From Pseudomonas frederiksbergensis (GTDB lineage: Bacteria; Pseudomonadota; Gammaproteobacteria; Pseudomonadales; Pseudomonadaceae): DNA of 64,000 nucleotides. Both the position numbers and the translations under genes were made by a program. The notes under the pieces are model-generated. The model did not search any database and was not told the origin of the DNA. It was given only the letters and a program-made list of their open reading frames with translations. Shown here in pieces: positions 7,627 to 16,953 of the stretch; positions within the stretch are counted from its first letter, which is position 1; every line of letters begins with the position of its first letter. The DNA lies in NCBI RefSeq assembly GCF_003732665.1, contig NZ_MOBP01000003.1:124001-188000 (forward strand). Reading direction: 5' to 3'.

Positions 7627-9068
7627 CAGTGAGCTCCAACTACAGCAATCTGAGCGGCGGCTTCGGCTTCAGCCGGGTTCGAGGCACGTACGGTACGCCA
7701 TACGTTGTAGGCCATGAACAGCATGCCGCTGGCAAAGAACGCACCGCCCAGGGCGCGAACGATGTAGCCAGGGTGGCTGGCTTGCAGCGCTTCGACGAAC
7801 GAGTAGGTGAGGGTGCCGTCGTCGTTGATTGCACGCCACATCAGACCCTGGGTGATGCCGTTGACCCACATCGAGGCAATGTAGAGCACGGTGCCGATGG
7901 TCGCGAGCCAGAAGTGCGTGTTGATCAGGCCGATGCTGTGCATCTGCACGCGACCGAACAGTTTCGGGATCATGTGGTAGATCGCGCCGATCGAGATCAT
8001 CGCCACCCAGCCGAGTGCGCCGGCGTGTACGTGGCCGATGGTCCAGTCGGTGTAGTGCGAGAGCGAGTTGACGGTCTTGATCGCCATCATCGGGCCTTCG
8101 AAGGTCGACATGCCGTAGAACGCCAGCGATACCACGAGGAAGCGCAGGATCGGGTCGGTGCGCAGCTTATGCCAGGCGCCCGAGAGGGTCATCATGCCGT
8201 TGATCATGCCGCCCCAGCTTGGCGCGAGCAGGATGATCGACATCGCCATGCCCAGGGACTGCGCCCAGTCCGGCAGTGCGGTGTAGTGCAAGTGGTGCGG
8301 ACCGGCCCAGATGTACAGGGTGATCAGCGCCCAGAAGTGCACGATGGACAGGCGATAGGAGTAGATCGGACGTTCGGCCTGTTTCGGCACGAAGTAATAC
8401 ATCATCCCCAGGAAACCGGTGGTCAGGAAGAAGCCCACCGCGTTGTGGCCGTACCACCACTGGATCATCGCGTCTGTCGCACCGGAGTAGGCCGAGTAGG
8501 ACTTGAACAGGCTGACCGGCAGCGACATGTGGTTGACGATGTGCAGCATCGCGGTCACGACGATGAACGCGCCGTAGAACCAGTTACCGACATAGATGTG
8601 CTTGGTCTTGCGCTTGACGATGGTGCCGAAGAACACCAGGCCGTAAACGACCCAGACGACAGCCAGCAGAATAGCCAGTGGCCATTCCAGTTCGGCGTAT
8701 TCCTTGGTGGTGGTGTAACCCAGCGGCAAGGTAACGATGGCGCCGATGATCACCGCTTGCCAACCCCAGAAGTGGAAGGCCGCGAGGCTGTCGGAAATCA
8801 GTCGCGTTTGGCAGGTTCGCTGCACGACGTAATAAGAAGTGGCAAACAGTGCACAACCACCGAAGGCGAAAATCACCAGGTTGGTGTGCAACGGGCGTAA
8901 GCGTCCAAAAGTCGTCCACGGCAGACCGAAGTTCAATTCCGGCCATACAAGCTGTGAGGCGATGAAGACACCAAGCCCCATGCCAAGGATCCCCCAGACC
9001 ACCGTCATGATGGCGAACTGGCGGACTACCTTATAGTTATAAGCAGTCGGACTGATTGCTGTGCTCAT
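7626..9068 (-). CDS. ccoN1: cbb3 cytochrome c oxidase subunit I, CcoN1 (catalytic haem-copper subunit)
   Basis: 480 residues. Catalytic haem-copper core that reduces oxygen and pumps protons in the inner membrane. It has about twelve hydrophobic helices and histidine ligand motifs such as [25 protein letters not shown] and [10 protein letters not shown]. The start [13 protein letters not shown] (ATG 9068) matches the paralogue's N-terminus; the frame stays open further upstream, but that stretch is non-coding in character. It is the first gene of the leftward operon. By order and by comparison with P. aeruginosa this is the cco-1 set, there expressed largely independently of oxygen; that transfer is inference. 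Confidence 0.96.
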   Translation of the reverse strand: MSTAISPTAYNYKVVRQFAIMTVVWGILGMGLGVFIASQLVWPELNFGLPWTTFGRLRPLHTNLVIFAFGGCALFATSYYVVQRTCQTRLISDSLAAFHFWGWQAVIIGAIVTLPLGYTTTKEYAELEWPLAILLAVVWVVYGLVFFGTIVKRKTKHIYVGNWFYGAFIVVTAMLHIVNHMSLPVSLFKSYSAYSGATDAMIQWWYGHNAVGFFLTTGFLGMMYYFVPKQAERPIYSYRLSIVHFWALITLYIWAGPHHLHYTALPDWAQSLGMAMSIILLAPSWGGMINGMMTLSGAWHKLRTDPILRFLVVSLAFYGMSTFEGPMMAIKTVNSLSHYTDWTIGHVHAGALGWVAMISIGAIYHMIPKLFGRVQMHSIGLINTHFWLATIGTVLYIASMWVNGITQGLMWRAINDDGTLTYSFVEALQASHPGYIVRALGGAFFASGMLFMAYNVWRTVRASNPAEAEAAAQIAVVGAH

Positions 9069-9152
9069 TCTAAGGTTCCACGGTTTGGGTGTTTTATTAG
9101 GATAAAAATCGGCCGCAAGTATGTAGAAAGCAGGGGGGCATTGCAACGCACC

Positions 9153-9166
9153 ATGACCTGGGTCAA
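9153..9166 (-). promoter_or_regulatory. Weak candidate Anr box upstream of ccoN1
   Basis: Leftward TTGAC-CCAG-GTCAT keeps the two-fold pattern but departs from TTGAT-N4-ATCAA in three positions. Its centre is about 91 bases upstream of the ccoN1 ATG. Confidence 0.35.
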
Positions 9167-9508
9167 TGCTTTCAGAAGCTGATTCTGCGGCCTTTCCATG
9201 CGCCGCGTAAGGACAAAATCAGCCCCGGACAAAATGTCGCAGCGGATGAAAAAGGCGAGGGGTTCAGGTCAGTTGTAACGGGGTATGTTCAAACGCAAGG
9301 TTCAGGTGACAGAAGGCAATTTGCACGACAGCCGGTATCTACCAGCCTTTGCGGCCTGTCATCGAGCAGATTCGTCGAACACATCGGCTAAGGTCGACCT
9401 GGAACCGGTACTTTGCCAGTCCGCATCGAGCAAGCGTAGACCCGAAACCGGGGAACCGAAAGGGAGAGTAATCGAGGGTGCGACAATGGGTCGCAAAGAA
9501 GCAGGGAA

Positions 9509-9534
9509 CTGCCGCATCCGGGAGAATGCGGCAG
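9509..9534 (-). terminator. Hairpin downstream of ccoP2
   Basis: CTGCCGCAT and ATGCGGCAG form a perfect 9-bp stem 16 bases after the ccoP2 stop. The tract that follows on the minus strand is only moderately T-rich, so termination may be partial. Confidence 0.6.
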
Positions 9535-9549
9535 CAGAGCGGTCAAGAA

Positions 9550-10503
9550 TTATTCGCTTTTGCCTTCAGCCTGCAAGCGCTCGGTGCTGACACCGTGTGA
9601 CAGGCTGAAAACATAGGCTGCAAGCAGTTGCACCTTATCGTTGCCGAGCAGTTCGTTCTGCGCCGGCATATGGCCCTGGCGGCCATGACGAATGGTTTGT
9701 TGCAGTTGCGCCAGGCTTGAACCGTAGATGAATCCGGCCGGGTGCGTCAGGTTCGGCGCGCCCATGGCTTCAGTGCCGTGGCCATTTGCCCCATGACAGG
9801 CTACGCAAGTGGTGCTGAACAATTGCTGTCCGGCTTGCACGTCGGCGTTGCTGTCGGCGGGCAGCGGCAGGCCGGCCAGTTCATGGCGTACATACGCGGC
9901 AACGTTTTTCACGCCCGCCTCGCCGAGGATTTCACCCCAGGCCGGCATCGCCGCCATGCGTCCGCCCATGATCGTGGTTTTGATCATGTCGGCATCACCG
10001 CCCCAGCGCCAATCACTGTCAGCCAGGTTGGGGAAGCCGAAGGCGCCCTTGGCGTCCGAGCCGTGGCACACCGCGCAATTGGAGGCAAACAGGCGACCGC
10101 CCATTTTCAGCGCTTGCGGATCCTTGGCTACTTCTTCCACCGGCATGGCGGCAAATTTGGCGAAGATCGGGCCGAACTTGGCATCTGCCTTGTCCATTTC
10201 CTTTTCCCACTCGTGGACGCCGGTCCAACCGTCCTCGTAGCCCGGCAGCACGCCTTTCCAGTTGCCCAGGCCTGGATACAGGACCAAGTAACCCACGGCA
10301 AACACCAGCGTGCCAGCGAACAACATGAACCACCACTGCGGCAGCGGGTTGTCGTACTCCTCGATGCCGTCGAAGCTGTGCCCCATGGTCTGGTCGACGC
10401 TGCCCTTGGTTTCGCCCTTGCGGGTGCCGATCAGCAGCCAGGTCAGGCCGATCAGGCTGCCGATGGTCAGTACGCAGATCCACGTACTCCAGAAGGTGGT
10501 CAT
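9550..10503 (-). CDS. ccoP2: cbb3 cytochrome c oxidase subunit III, CcoP2 (dihaem c)
   Basis: 317 residues, paralogue of CcoP1 and ten residues shorter, mainly through a gap after [10 protein letters not shown] where CcoP1 has an extra [15 protein letters not shown] segment. Two haem sites, CAVCH and CVACH. Two N-terminal membrane helices. ATG 10503 follows AAGGAG and overlaps the ccoQ2 stop. Last gene of the leftward cco-2 operon. The C-terminus ([14 protein letters not shown]) differs from that of CcoP1. Confidence 0.96.
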   Translation of the reverse strand: MTTFWSTWICVLTIGSLIGLTWLLIGTRKGETKGSVDQTMGHSFDGIEEYDNPLPQWWFMLFAGTLVFAVGYLVLYPGLGNWKGVLPGYEDGWTGVHEWEKEMDKADAKFGPIFAKFAAMPVEEVAKDPQALKMGGRLFASNCAVCHGSDAKGAFGFPNLADSDWRWGGDADMIKTTIMGGRMAAMPAWGEILGEAGVKNVAAYVRHELAGLPLPADSNADVQAGQQLFSTTCVACHGANGHGTEAMGAPNLTHPAGFIYGSSLAQLQQTIRHGRQGHMPAQNELLGNDKVQLLAAYVFSLSHGVSTERLQAEGKSE

Positions 10504-10700
10504 GGCCGGGTACTCCTTGTTTCAGGTTCTTGGGTGGCGTCATCGGGTAGTGGTTCATCGGCGAACGGCAGCAAACGCGCTTCAGCGAATTCCGGGCTGC
10601 GCTTGCTGTTGAACACCCATAACGCGAGGCCGACGAAGGCCACAAACACCACGACCGTGCCCAGGCCGCGGATCATTCCACTGCTCATATCAAAGAACAT
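10500..10700 (-). CDS. ccoQ2: cbb3 oxidase subunit CcoQ2
   Basis: 66 residues with one membrane helix ([22 protein letters not shown]), paralogue of CcoQ1. ATG 10700 is chosen because GAGGTGAG precedes it at good spacing; internal ATGs at 10688 and 10676 are less well supported. The gene overlaps ccoP2 by four bases and starts four bases after the ccoO2 stop. Confidence 0.92.
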   Translation of the reverse strand: MFFDMSSGMIRGLGTVVVFVAFVGLALWVFNSKRSPEFAEARLLPFADEPLPDDATQEPETRSTRP

Positions 10701-10703
10701 GGC

Positions 10704-11312
10704 TCACCTCTTGCTCTTGATGGCAGTGCCGAGCACTTGCAGGTAGGCGACCAACGCATCCATTTCGGTCTTGCCCTTGAGCGAGGCGACGGCACCGGTG
10801 ATGTCGTCGTCGCTGTACGGCACGCCGAGGGTGCGCATGGCCTTGATCTTGGTTTCGGTGTGGCTGCTGTCGAGCTGATTGGCCACCAGCCATGGGTAGC
10901 CGGGCATTTTCGATTCCGGCACCACGTTGCGCGGGTTGTACAAATGCGCGCGGTGCCAGTCTTCGGAGTAACGACCGCCGACTCGCGCCAGGTCCGGCCC
11001 GGTACGTTTCGAGCCCCACAGGAACGGGTGATCCCAGACGCTTTCACCGGCGACCGAGTAGTGGCCGTAGCGTTCGGTTTCGGCGCGGAACGGCCGGATC
11101 ATCTGCGAGTGGCAACCGACGCAGCCTTCGCGGATGTAAATGTCGCGACCTTCCAGTTGCAGCGCGGTGTAAGGCTTCATGCCTTCCACCGGTTTATTGG
11201 TCACGTCCTGGAAGAACAGCGGGACGATCTGGGTCAGACCGCCGATGCTCACGGCCAGGATCATCAGCAATAGCAGTAGGCCGACGTTTTTCTCGATGGT
11301 TTCGTGTTTCAT
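10704..11312 (-). CDS. ccoO2: cbb3 cytochrome c oxidase subunit II, CcoO2
   Basis: 202 residues, paralogue of CcoO1 with the same anchor helix and the same [12 protein letters not shown] haem region. Differences cluster near residues 50-60 and in the segment after residue 140 ([16 protein letters not shown]). Ten bases separate it from the ccoN2 stop, and an AGGAG site precedes the ATG. The two operons remain close at protein level yet diverge enough that no recent gene conversion is obvious by eye. Confidence 0.96.
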   Translation of the reverse strand: MKHETIEKNVGLLLLLMILAVSIGGLTQIVPLFFQDVTNKPVEGMKPYTALQLEGRDIYIREGCVGCHSQMIRPFRAETERYGHYSVAGESVWDHPFLWGSKRTGPDLARVGGRYSEDWHRAHLYNPRNVVPESKMPGYPWLVANQLDSSHTETKIKAMRTLGVPYSDDDITGAVASLKGKTEMDALVAYLQVLGTAIKSKR

Positions 11313-11322
11313 GGCGGACTCC

Positions 11323-12747
11323 TCAGGCCATCTGCGCGGCAGCGGCGGCTTCGGCAGGCTGCGAGGCCCGCACGGTGCGCCAGGTGTTGTAGGCCATCAG
11401 CAACATGCCGCTGAAGAAGATCGCACCGCCCACCAACCGCACGACGAAGCCTGGGTGGCTGGCCACCAGGGTTTCGACGAAGGAGTAGGTCAGCGTGCCG
11501 TCTTCGTTGACAGCGCGCCACATGAGGCCCTGGGCAATGCCGTTGACCCACATCGAAGCGATGTAGAGCACGGTGCCGATGGTCGCGAGCCAGAAGTGCG
11601 CGTTAATCAGGCCGATGCTGTGCATCTGTGGGCGACCGAAAATTTTCGGGATCATGTGGTACAGAGCGCCGATGGAAATCATCGCCACCCAGCCGAGCGC
11701 GCCGGCGTGAACATGGCCGATGGTCCAGTCGGTGTAGTGGGAGAGGGCGTTCACGGTCTTGATCGCCATCATCGGCCCTTCAAAGGTCGACATGCCGTAG
11801 AAGGCGAGGGAGACCACGAGGAAGCGCAGGATCGGATCGCTGCGCAACTTATGCCAGGCCCCCGAGAGCGTCATCATCCCGTTGATCATCCCGCCCCAAC
11901 TGGGCGCGAGCAGGATCAGCGACATCACCATGCCCAGTGACTGCGCCCAATCCGGCAATGCGGTGTAGTGCAAGTGGTGCGGACCGGCCCAGATGTACAG
12001 GGTGATCAGCGCCCAGAAGTGCACGATCGACAAACGATACGAGTACACCGGACGTTCGGCCTGTTTCGGCACGAAGTAGTACATCATTCCGAGGAAACCG
12101 GCGGTGAGGAAAAAGCCTACGGCGTTGTGGCCGTACCACCACTGCACCATGGCGTCAGTGGCGCCGCCGTACAGCGAGTAGGACTTGGTCCAACTGACCG
12201 GGATTTCCAGGTTGTTGACGATGTGCAGGATCGCCACGGTGACGATGAACGCGCCGAAAAACCAGTTACCGACATAGATGTGCTTGGTCTTGCGCTTGGC
12301 CAGCGTGCCGAAGAACACGATGGCGTAGGCGACCCAGACGATGGTGATCAGGATGTCGATCGGCCATTCCAGCTCGGCGTATTCCTTGGAACTGGTGTAG
12401 CCCAGCGGCAGGCTGACGGCCGCCAGGACGATCACCAATTGCCAGCCCCAGAAGCAGAACTGGGCGATTCTTGGTGCAAACAGTTGGGTCTGACAGGTGC
12501 GTTGCACCGAATAGAACGAACTGGCGAACAGGGCGCAACCGCCGAAGGCGAAGATCACCGCGTTGGTGTGCAACGGGCGCAGGCGTCCGAAACTGGTCCA
12601 CGGCAAATTGAAGTTGAGTTCGGGCCAGACCAATTGAGCCGCGAGAAAAACCCCGAGCCCCATGCCGACGATGCCCCACACCACCGTCATAATGGCGAAT
12701 TGGCGGACCACCTTGTAGTTGTAGGCGGTACTGATAGAAGTGTTCAT
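11323..12747 (-). CDS. ccoN2: cbb3 cytochrome c oxidase subunit I, CcoN2
   Basis: 474 residues, catalytic haem-copper subunit, paralogue of CcoN1 with the same helices and histidine motifs ([25 protein letters not shown]). ATG 12747 ([12 protein letters not shown]) follows GGATGGGG. The frame is open upstream through the promoter, but that part has no coding character. First gene of the leftward cco-2 operon. A perfect Anr box at 12869-12882 is positioned to activate it, matching the known Anr dependence of the second oxidase in P. aeruginosa. Confidence 0.96.
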   Translation of the reverse strand: MNTSISTAYNYKVVRQFAIMTVVWGIVGMGLGVFLAAQLVWPELNFNLPWTSFGRLRPLHTNAVIFAFGGCALFASSFYSVQRTCQTQLFAPRIAQFCFWGWQLVIVLAAVSLPLGYTSSKEYAELEWPIDILITIVWVAYAIVFFGTLAKRKTKHIYVGNWFFGAFIVTVAILHIVNNLEIPVSWTKSYSLYGGATDAMVQWWYGHNAVGFFLTAGFLGMMYYFVPKQAERPVYSYRLSIVHFWALITLYIWAGPHHLHYTALPDWAQSLGMVMSLILLAPSWGGMINGMMTLSGAWHKLRSDPILRFLVVSLAFYGMSTFEGPMMAIKTVNALSHYTDWTIGHVHAGALGWVAMISIGALYHMIPKIFGRPQMHSIGLINAHFWLATIGTVLYIASMWVNGIAQGLMWRAVNEDGTLTYSFVETLVASHPGFVVRLVGGAIFFSGMLLMAYNTWRTVRASQPAEAAAAAQMA

Positions 12748-12843
12748 GGTTCCCCATCCACGGTTCAGCCGAAGTGAATGCGCGCGCACGAGGCAAGCGC
12801 TTCCTTCGCCTGGAGTTATAGGCAGACTAAAAGCGAGGCAAGC

Positions 12844-13521
12844 ATGGACAAAGAGCACAAGGCCAGTATTGACGGGGATCAATGGGGGCGGTGCGTGGCG
12901 GAAAATGGCTGGCTGTGGAATGCGGCGTCGAAGCCGTCATCGGCCACGCTGATCCTCGCCCACGGTGCCGGCGCGCCGATGGACAGCGGCTGGATGAGCG
13001 ACATGGCTGCACGCCTTGCCGCACTGGGCGTCAACGTGTTGCGCTTCGAGTTTCCGTACATGGCGCAACGTCGCGCTGACGGCGGTAAACGCCCACCCAA
13101 CCCGGCACCGAAACTGCTGGAATGCTGGCGTGAGGTGTATGCCCAGGTGCGACGCCATGTCACTGGGCGTTTGGCCATTGGTGGCAAATCCATGGGCGGG
13201 CGGATGGCCAGTTTGCTGGCGGATGAATTGGGCGCGGATGCGCTGGTGTGCCTGGGCTATCCGTTTTACGCAGTGGGCAAACCGGAGAAACCGCGGGTCG
13301 AGCATTTGGCCGTGCTCAAGACCCGGACCTTGATTGTCCAGGGTGAGCGGGATGCGTTGGGCAATCGGGAAGCGGTCGAGGCTTATGCGTTGTCGCCGAG
13401 TATCGAGGTGTTCTGGCTCGTGGCCGGGGATCATGATCTGAAGCCGTTGAAGGCTTCCGGGTTTACCCATGAGCAGCATTTGGCGGCTGCGGCGCAGAAG
13501 GTGGCTTCGTTTCTTCAGTGA
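12844..13521 (+). CDS. Alpha/beta-hydrolase, KANL3/Tex30-like dienelactone-hydrolase fold
   Basis: 225 residues. Motifs of the fold: [15 protein letters not shown] (oxyanion loop), GKSMGGR nucleophile elbow with Ser near residue 118, QGERDALG (acid) and GDHDLKP (His). Substrate unknown; the family is often annotated only as hydrolase. ATG 12844 follows GAGGCAAGC. The gene diverges from ccoN2, and the perfect Anr box for ccoN2 lies inside its first 13 codons, so the two starts share control DNA. A later start would move the Anr box outside the gene, but the hydrolase fold gives no reason to prefer it. Confidence 0.85.
   Translation: MDKEHKASIDGDQWGRCVAENGWLWNAASKPSSATLILAHGAGAPMDSGWMSDMAARLAALGVNVLRFEFPYMAQRRADGGKRPPNPAPKLLECWREVYAQVRRHVTGRLAIGGKSMGGRMASLLADELGADALVCLGYPFYAVGKPEKPRVEHLAVLKTRTLIVQGERDALGNREAVEAYALSPSIEVFWLVAGDHDLKPLKASGFTHEQHLAAAAQKVASFLQ
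12869..12882 (-). promoter_or_regulatory. Perfect-type Anr/FNR box for the ccoN2 operon
   Basis: TTGAC-GGGG-ATCAA; read leftward it is TTGAT-CCCC-GTCAA, matching the Anr consensus in nine of ten fixed bases. About 22 bases past the box on the minus strand is CATGCT, a plausible -10 for a class II FNR-type promoter (box centred near -41.5). The ccoN2 ATG is about 130 bases from the box centre. Confidence 0.75.
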
Positions 13522-13546
13522 TGTGTGCGGTGTCAGTGAGGGCCTC

Positions 13547-13612
13547 TTCGCGAGCAAGCCCGCTCCCACCTTTGGAATGCATTCCCCTGTGGGAGCGGGC
13601 TTGCTCGCGAAA
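13547..13612. repeat. REPIN, family 1
   Basis: TTCGCGAGCAAGCCCGCTCC and its inverted partner around a loop of about 15 bases. It lies between the convergent hydrolase gene and the 150-residue unknown gene, where it may also act as a transcript end. Confidence 0.9.
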
Positions 13613-13645
13613 GCGGTCTGCCAGGTAAAAACTGGAGCGCAATGG

Positions 13646-14098
13646 CTATTCGATTTTCAATTGAAACGCGCCTTCCGGCGTCAGGCCAACAGACTTGAAG
13701 TTGGCGTTAAAGTCGCCTCGCACGGTTCTTTTGATCGGGTCGAGCCGGATCGTCAGTTCGGCATAGTCGGCGTCGATCACCTCGATGACGCTGACCCCGT
13801 CAGGGCCAGGCAGCGAGTAGGTGTGGGTAACGCGCAGTCCTTGCCCATCCCCGAGCTGGTAAGTGCGTTCCAGCACATCGTCACCCAGGTCAGGCACATT
13901 GAAATCCAGGCTGAAGTAATTGTCTTGATCAGGGGAACCTGTAAGTCCGCCGAAAACCCAGCGACCCTGTTCAGACAGCATTCGGCAGAAAAAGCTGTGC
14001 TGCGCGTGGATTCGATTACCGCCCAGACTCCAGCCGAAGGTGTTCCCCTCTATCTGAATACTGTTCTGTTTCGGGATGACAATCTTTCGTGGGGTCAT
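13646..14098 (-). CDS. Conserved-looking protein of unknown function (150 aa)
   Basis: I do not recognise this 150-residue protein. It has no signal peptide or membrane helix and looks like a soluble beta-rich protein (alternating hydrophobics such as YAELTIRLDPIKRTVRGDF and GVSVIEVIDADYAE). Coding is supported by a clear AAGGATTTTGCA ribosome site before ATG 14098 and by ordinary Pseudomonas codon use. It stands alone between REPIN and a 27-base palindrome (14184-14210) that could be its operator. The ending RGDFNANFKSVGLTPEGAF recalls small secreted or lectin-like proteins, but no function is claimed. Confidence 0.6.
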   Translation of the reverse strand: MTPRKIVIPKQNSIQIEGNTFGWSLGGNRIHAQHSFFCRMLSEQGRWVFGGLTGSPDQDNYFSLDFNVPDLGDDVLERTYQLGDGQGLRVTHTYSLPGPDGVSVIEVIDADYAELTIRLDPIKRTVRGDFNANFKSVGLTPEGAFQLKIE

Positions 14099-14183
14099 TG
14101 CAAAATCCTTTTCCTCGCAGGGGTATAAATCAACTGCCGAGCCGTGTGTTGGCGAGCAATTGATAGGGCCTCTGTTCAGAAAC

Positions 14184-14210
14184 GTCTACTGTCAAACTTG
14201 ACAGCTAGAC
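14184..14210. promoter_or_regulatory. 27-base near-perfect palindrome, candidate operator
   Basis: Core TGTCAA-AC-TTGACA extends to GTCTA...TAGAC on both sides with a one-base asymmetry. It lies about 86 bases upstream of the start at 14098 and behind the aer terminator. Neither the sequence nor the spacing matches a regulator I can name with confidence. Confidence 0.5.
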
Positions 14211-14260
14211 GCCTTGTCAAAAACATGCTTGGTGCTTGTCGGCGATCAATCTCATGGGCC

Positions 14261-14297
14261 AAAAAAAGCCCGGAAGCCTTAGCTGTCCGGGTTTTTG
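14261..14297 (-). terminator. Terminator of aer
   Basis: Hairpin with arms AACCCGGACAG and its partner, flanked by an A-run on the + strand, giving a T7 tail on the minus strand. It lies about 15 bases past the aer stop. Confidence 0.85.
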
Positions 14298-14311
14298 TCT
14301 TCCAGCAACAA

Positions 14312-15877
14312 TCAGCGGTTAAACCGCTCCACCAACGAATACTGGGTATTTGCAGTTTTGGTCAGCTCTTCACTCAACAACGCCGAGTGTTGCGCCTGTT
14401 CCGAGGTCTGGTCCGCCAGTTGCGAGATGTTGCTGATGTTACGGCTGATTTCCTCGGCCACCGAGCTTTGCTCTTCGGTCGCGGCTGCAATCTGCGTGGT
14501 CATGTCGGTGATGTGCGCCACCGCTTCGCTGATGCCGATCAGTGCCTGGTCCGCTTCCAGTACCCGCGCTACGCCTTCTTCGGCCTGGCGATGCCCGGCG
14601 TCCATGGTTTGCACGGCGGTGTTGGCGGTCTGTTGCAGTTTGGCGATCAGGGCATGGATCTGCCCGGTGGATTCGCTGGTGCGTTGCGCCAGTTGCCGTA
14701 CTTCATCGGCAACAACCGCGAAACCACGGCCCATTTCACCGGCGCGAGCCGCTTCGATGGCGGCGTTGAGCGCCAGCAGGTTGGTCTGGTCGGCGATGCC
14801 TTTGATCACATCGACCACGCCACCGATTTCGTCGCTGTCCTTGGCCAGTTGAGTCACGGTCTGGCCGGTTTCACCGACCACCACCGACAGGCGCTGGATC
14901 GCTTCGCGGGTTTCCCCGGCGATGTCACGACCGCGACCGGTCAGGCGATTGGCTTCCTGGGTGGCGTCAGCGGTGCGTTGCACGTGGCTGGCGACTTCCT
15001 GGGTGGTGGCGGCCATCTGATTGACGGCGGTGGCCACTTGCTCGGTTTCGACGCGCTGGCGTTCCAGGCCACTGGAGCTTTTGTGCGCCAGGGTGTCGGA
15101 CTGCTTGGCTTGTTCGGTCAGGTGCTCGGCGGTGTCCTGCAGACGGGTCAGGCAGGTTTTCAGGCGTGCTTCCTGGCTGAGGATCGACATCTCCAAACGC
15201 GCCTGGGCGCCACGGCTGTCGGTGTACATCTGCGCGATCAGCGGATCGGAAGTGGTTTGCCCGGCCAGTACCAGCAGGCGTTTGAGGCCGCGCTGTTGCC
15301 AGCTCAAACCCATCAGGCCCAGCGGCACCGATAGACCGGCAGCCAAGGCAAACCCCCAGTGGGAGTTGAGCGAGGCACCGATCATGAAGCTGACCTGGCT
15401 GATCAGAATGAACGGCACCCAGTCCTGCAGGACCGGCAGCCATTTATCGGTCGAAGGAATCGCCGACTTGCCCTGGTTGATGCGTTGGTAGAGCGCTTCG
15501 GCACGGCGGATCTGTTCGGCGGTGGGTTTGATCCGCACCGACTCGTAACCGACCACCTGATTGCCTTCGAAAACCGGTGTGACATAGGCGTTAACCCAGT
15601 AGTGATCACCGGTCTTGCAGCGATTCTTGACAATGCCCATCCATGGCAAGCCTTGTTTCAAAGTCCCCCACATATGCGCGAAAACCGCCGCCGGCACGTC
15701 AGGGTGACGGACCAGGTTGTGCGGCGCACGGATCAGCTCTTCACGGGAAAACCCACTGATTTCGACAAAGGCGTCGTTGCAGTAAGTGATCACGCCTTTG
15801 GCGTCGGTCGTGGAAATCAACCGTTGCTGAGCCGGGAAGGTCCGTTCGCGTTGTGTAATGGGTTGGTTGTTACGCAT
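14312..15877 (-). CDS. aer: Aer-type aerotaxis/energy-taxis receptor (PAS plus methyl-accepting chemotaxis domain)
   Basis: 521 residues. An N-terminal PAS domain (residues ~10-120, [39 protein letters not shown]) binds FAD in the Aer family. Two close hydrophobic segments near 165-205 anchor it without a periplasmic domain. A signalling domain follows, with the hairpin tip motif [20 protein letters not shown] and RTSESTGQI. It senses redox or oxygen status and signals to CheA. Its place next to the oxidase operons and acnA is as I recall for P. aeruginosa aer. A sigma-28-like promoter lies just upstream. Confidence 0.9.
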   Translation of the reverse strand: MRNNQPITQRERTFPAQQRLISTTDAKGVITYCNDAFVEISGFSREELIRAPHNLVRHPDVPAAVFAHMWGTLKQGLPWMGIVKNRCKTGDHYWVNAYVTPVFEGNQVVGYESVRIKPTAEQIRRAEALYQRINQGKSAIPSTDKWLPVLQDWVPFILISQVSFMIGASLNSHWGFALAAGLSVPLGLMGLSWQQRGLKRLLVLAGQTTSDPLIAQMYTDSRGAQARLEMSILSQEARLKTCLTRLQDTAEHLTEQAKQSDTLAHKSSSGLERQRVETEQVATAVNQMAATTQEVASHVQRTADATQEANRLTGRGRDIAGETREAIQRLSVVVGETGQTVTQLAKDSDEIGGVVDVIKGIADQTNLLALNAAIEAARAGEMGRGFAVVADEVRQLAQRTSESTGQIHALIAKLQQTANTAVQTMDAGHRQAEEGVARVLEADQALIGISEAVAHITDMTTQIAAATEEQSSVAEEISRNISNISQLADQTSEQAQHSALLSEELTKTANTQYSLVERFNR

Positions 15878-15907
15878 GGCTTTTTCAATCCGTGAGGCTT
15901 TGAGAGG

Positions 15908-15934
15908 TTGTCGGCGTGGTCAGGGAATTGTTGA
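15908..15934 (-). promoter_or_regulatory. Candidate sigma-28 (FliA) promoter of aer
   Basis: On the minus strand TCAACAAT-N11-GCCGACAA compares with the consensus TAAAGTTT-N11-GCCGATAA: the -10 differs by one base and the spacing is exact, while the -35 is weaker. Transcription would begin about 25 bases before the aer ATG. Chemoreceptors are common FliA targets. Confidence 0.4.
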
Positions 15935-15980
15935 AAATATTTTTCAATAATCAGCAGCGCGTCGCAAAACGACCGTTGCG

Positions 15981-16772
15981 TCAGCCGGCGAGCATCGGGT
16001 AGGTGAATAGACCGAAATGCAGCAGGTTCAAGCCGAAATGGGTAGCGATGGCCGCACCCAACCCGCCAAATCGGTAGGCCAGACCATAGCCGACACCGGC
16101 CAGGCTCGCCAGTAACACCCATTGCCAGCCTGCGCCCAGATGCGCCAGGCCGAACAACAGCGAGGCGAGCAGCAAGGCGAGGTTTTCACCGTAGGGCAGG
16201 TGTTTGAAGCGTCGGCTCAGACCGCCCTGGATATAGCCGCGAAACAGCGCTTCTTCGACCAGGGTGACCAGCAGCAGGTTGTTCAACACCCAGAGCCAGG
16301 CTTGGTCGGGCCATTTCGGTGCCCAACTGATCATGCCGAGCAATAGCGCGCCACCAAGGGCGAGTACGACGCTCAGGGTCAGCGCCAGCGCGGTGGCGTA
16401 AATCGACAGCCGCAGCGAGCGCCGGCCGACAATCCATGGGCAAACCAGTAACAACCAGAAACCAATCAGCGGTTTGTCCTGGTTCAAATACATGGAAAAC
16501 GGCACGGCATCATCGGTGAAACGCTGCGGGTCGATGCCGCGACCGTTGTAGAAACCAGGCAGCCAATGCATCGCCAGCGCCAGGGCGAGGACGATGAACA
16601 GACCATGGCCGATGTAGCGGCCGGCCTGGATCTTTTGCTGGCGCACGGCGAAACCGGCGAACAGCAGCAGCGCAATGGAGATCGCCGCGAGCCAGCCAAG
16701 TTGGCCGTAGATCAGCGCGATTGCATAGCCGATGGAGAGGAGTGCCAGGTAGAGCCATGGCAGAGCGAGCAT
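15981..16772 (-). CDS. CPBP-family intramembrane metalloprotease (CAAX protease-like)
   Basis: 263 residues with about eight membrane helices. The Abi/CPBP motifs are present near the C-terminus: EEALFRGYIQGGL (EExxxR), FGLAHLGAGW and ATHFGLNLLHFG. The substrate is unknown; related proteins process peptides or affect membrane traits. ATG 16772 (MLALPWLYLALL) is preceded by AAGGACTTCCC. The frame is open upstream only because it reads into a REPIN. The stop is about 100 bases from the aer start, so aer probably has its own promoter. Confidence 0.85.
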   Translation of the reverse strand: MLALPWLYLALLSIGYAIALIYGQLGWLAAISIALLLFAGFAVRQQKIQAGRYIGHGLFIVLALALAMHWLPGFYNGRGIDPQRFTDDAVPFSMYLNQDKPLIGFWLLLVCPWIVGRRSLRLSIYATALALTLSVVLALGGALLLGMISWAPKWPDQAWLWVLNNLLLVTLVEEALFRGYIQGGLSRRFKHLPYGENLALLLASLLFGLAHLGAGWQWVLLASLAGVGYGLAYRFGGLGAAIATHFGLNLLHFGLFTYPMLAG

Positions 16773-16817
16773 GGGAAGTCCTTGTACCAATAAATGTGCA
16801 ATGTGACGCAGTACCCT

Positions 16818-16905
16818 GTGGGAGCGGGCTTGCTCGCGAAAGGGCCAGTACATCCAACATCAATGTCGCCTGCTACACCGCTTTCGCGAGCAAGCCCGCT
16901 CCCAC
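16818..16905. repeat. REPIN A of a tandem pair
   Basis: Arms GTGGGAGCGGGCTTGCTCGC... and the exact reverse complement, 25 bp, around a 38-base loop that is almost identical to that of the next repeat. Confidence 0.92.
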
Positions 16906-16953
16906 AGTTGATTGGTGGTGTTTTGGGGATTTGTGTTCGACACATAACCCCTT

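Larger units (their letters stand above)
9069..9549. other. Non-coding region between cco-1 promoter and cco-2 terminator
   Basis: 481 bases without a convincing gene. It holds the ccoN1 upstream region with a weak Anr box (9153-9166) and, at the far end, the ccoP2 hairpin (9509-9534). A GGGTGCGAC motif (9477-9485), also seen at 3261-3269, is followed by GTCGC. An open frame at 9285-9590 has no family resemblance and no ribosome site. Confidence 0.6.

Noticed and set aside
5716..7632. A 638-codon open frame on the + strand across ccoP1-ccoO1
   Set aside because: It is antisense to clear cytochrome genes, has no recognisable motif and reflects GC-rich third-position bias. Similar long shadows occur opposite acnA (17508-19502), uup (28970-30868) and mfd (50911-53436).
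9285..9590. 101-codon rightward frame between the two cco operons
   Set aside because: No ribosome site, unusual composition, and it runs over the ccoP2 terminator and 3' end.
15931..15947. TTGAAAATATTTTTCAA upstream of aer as an Anr box
   Set aside because: Spacing and bases do not match TTGAT-N4-ATCAA; probably a simple AT-rich palindrome.
16773..16853. Extended N-terminus for the CPBP protease
   Set aside because: The extra residues (YWPFREQARSH) are translated REPIN sequence; the ATG at 16772 has a proper ribosome site.
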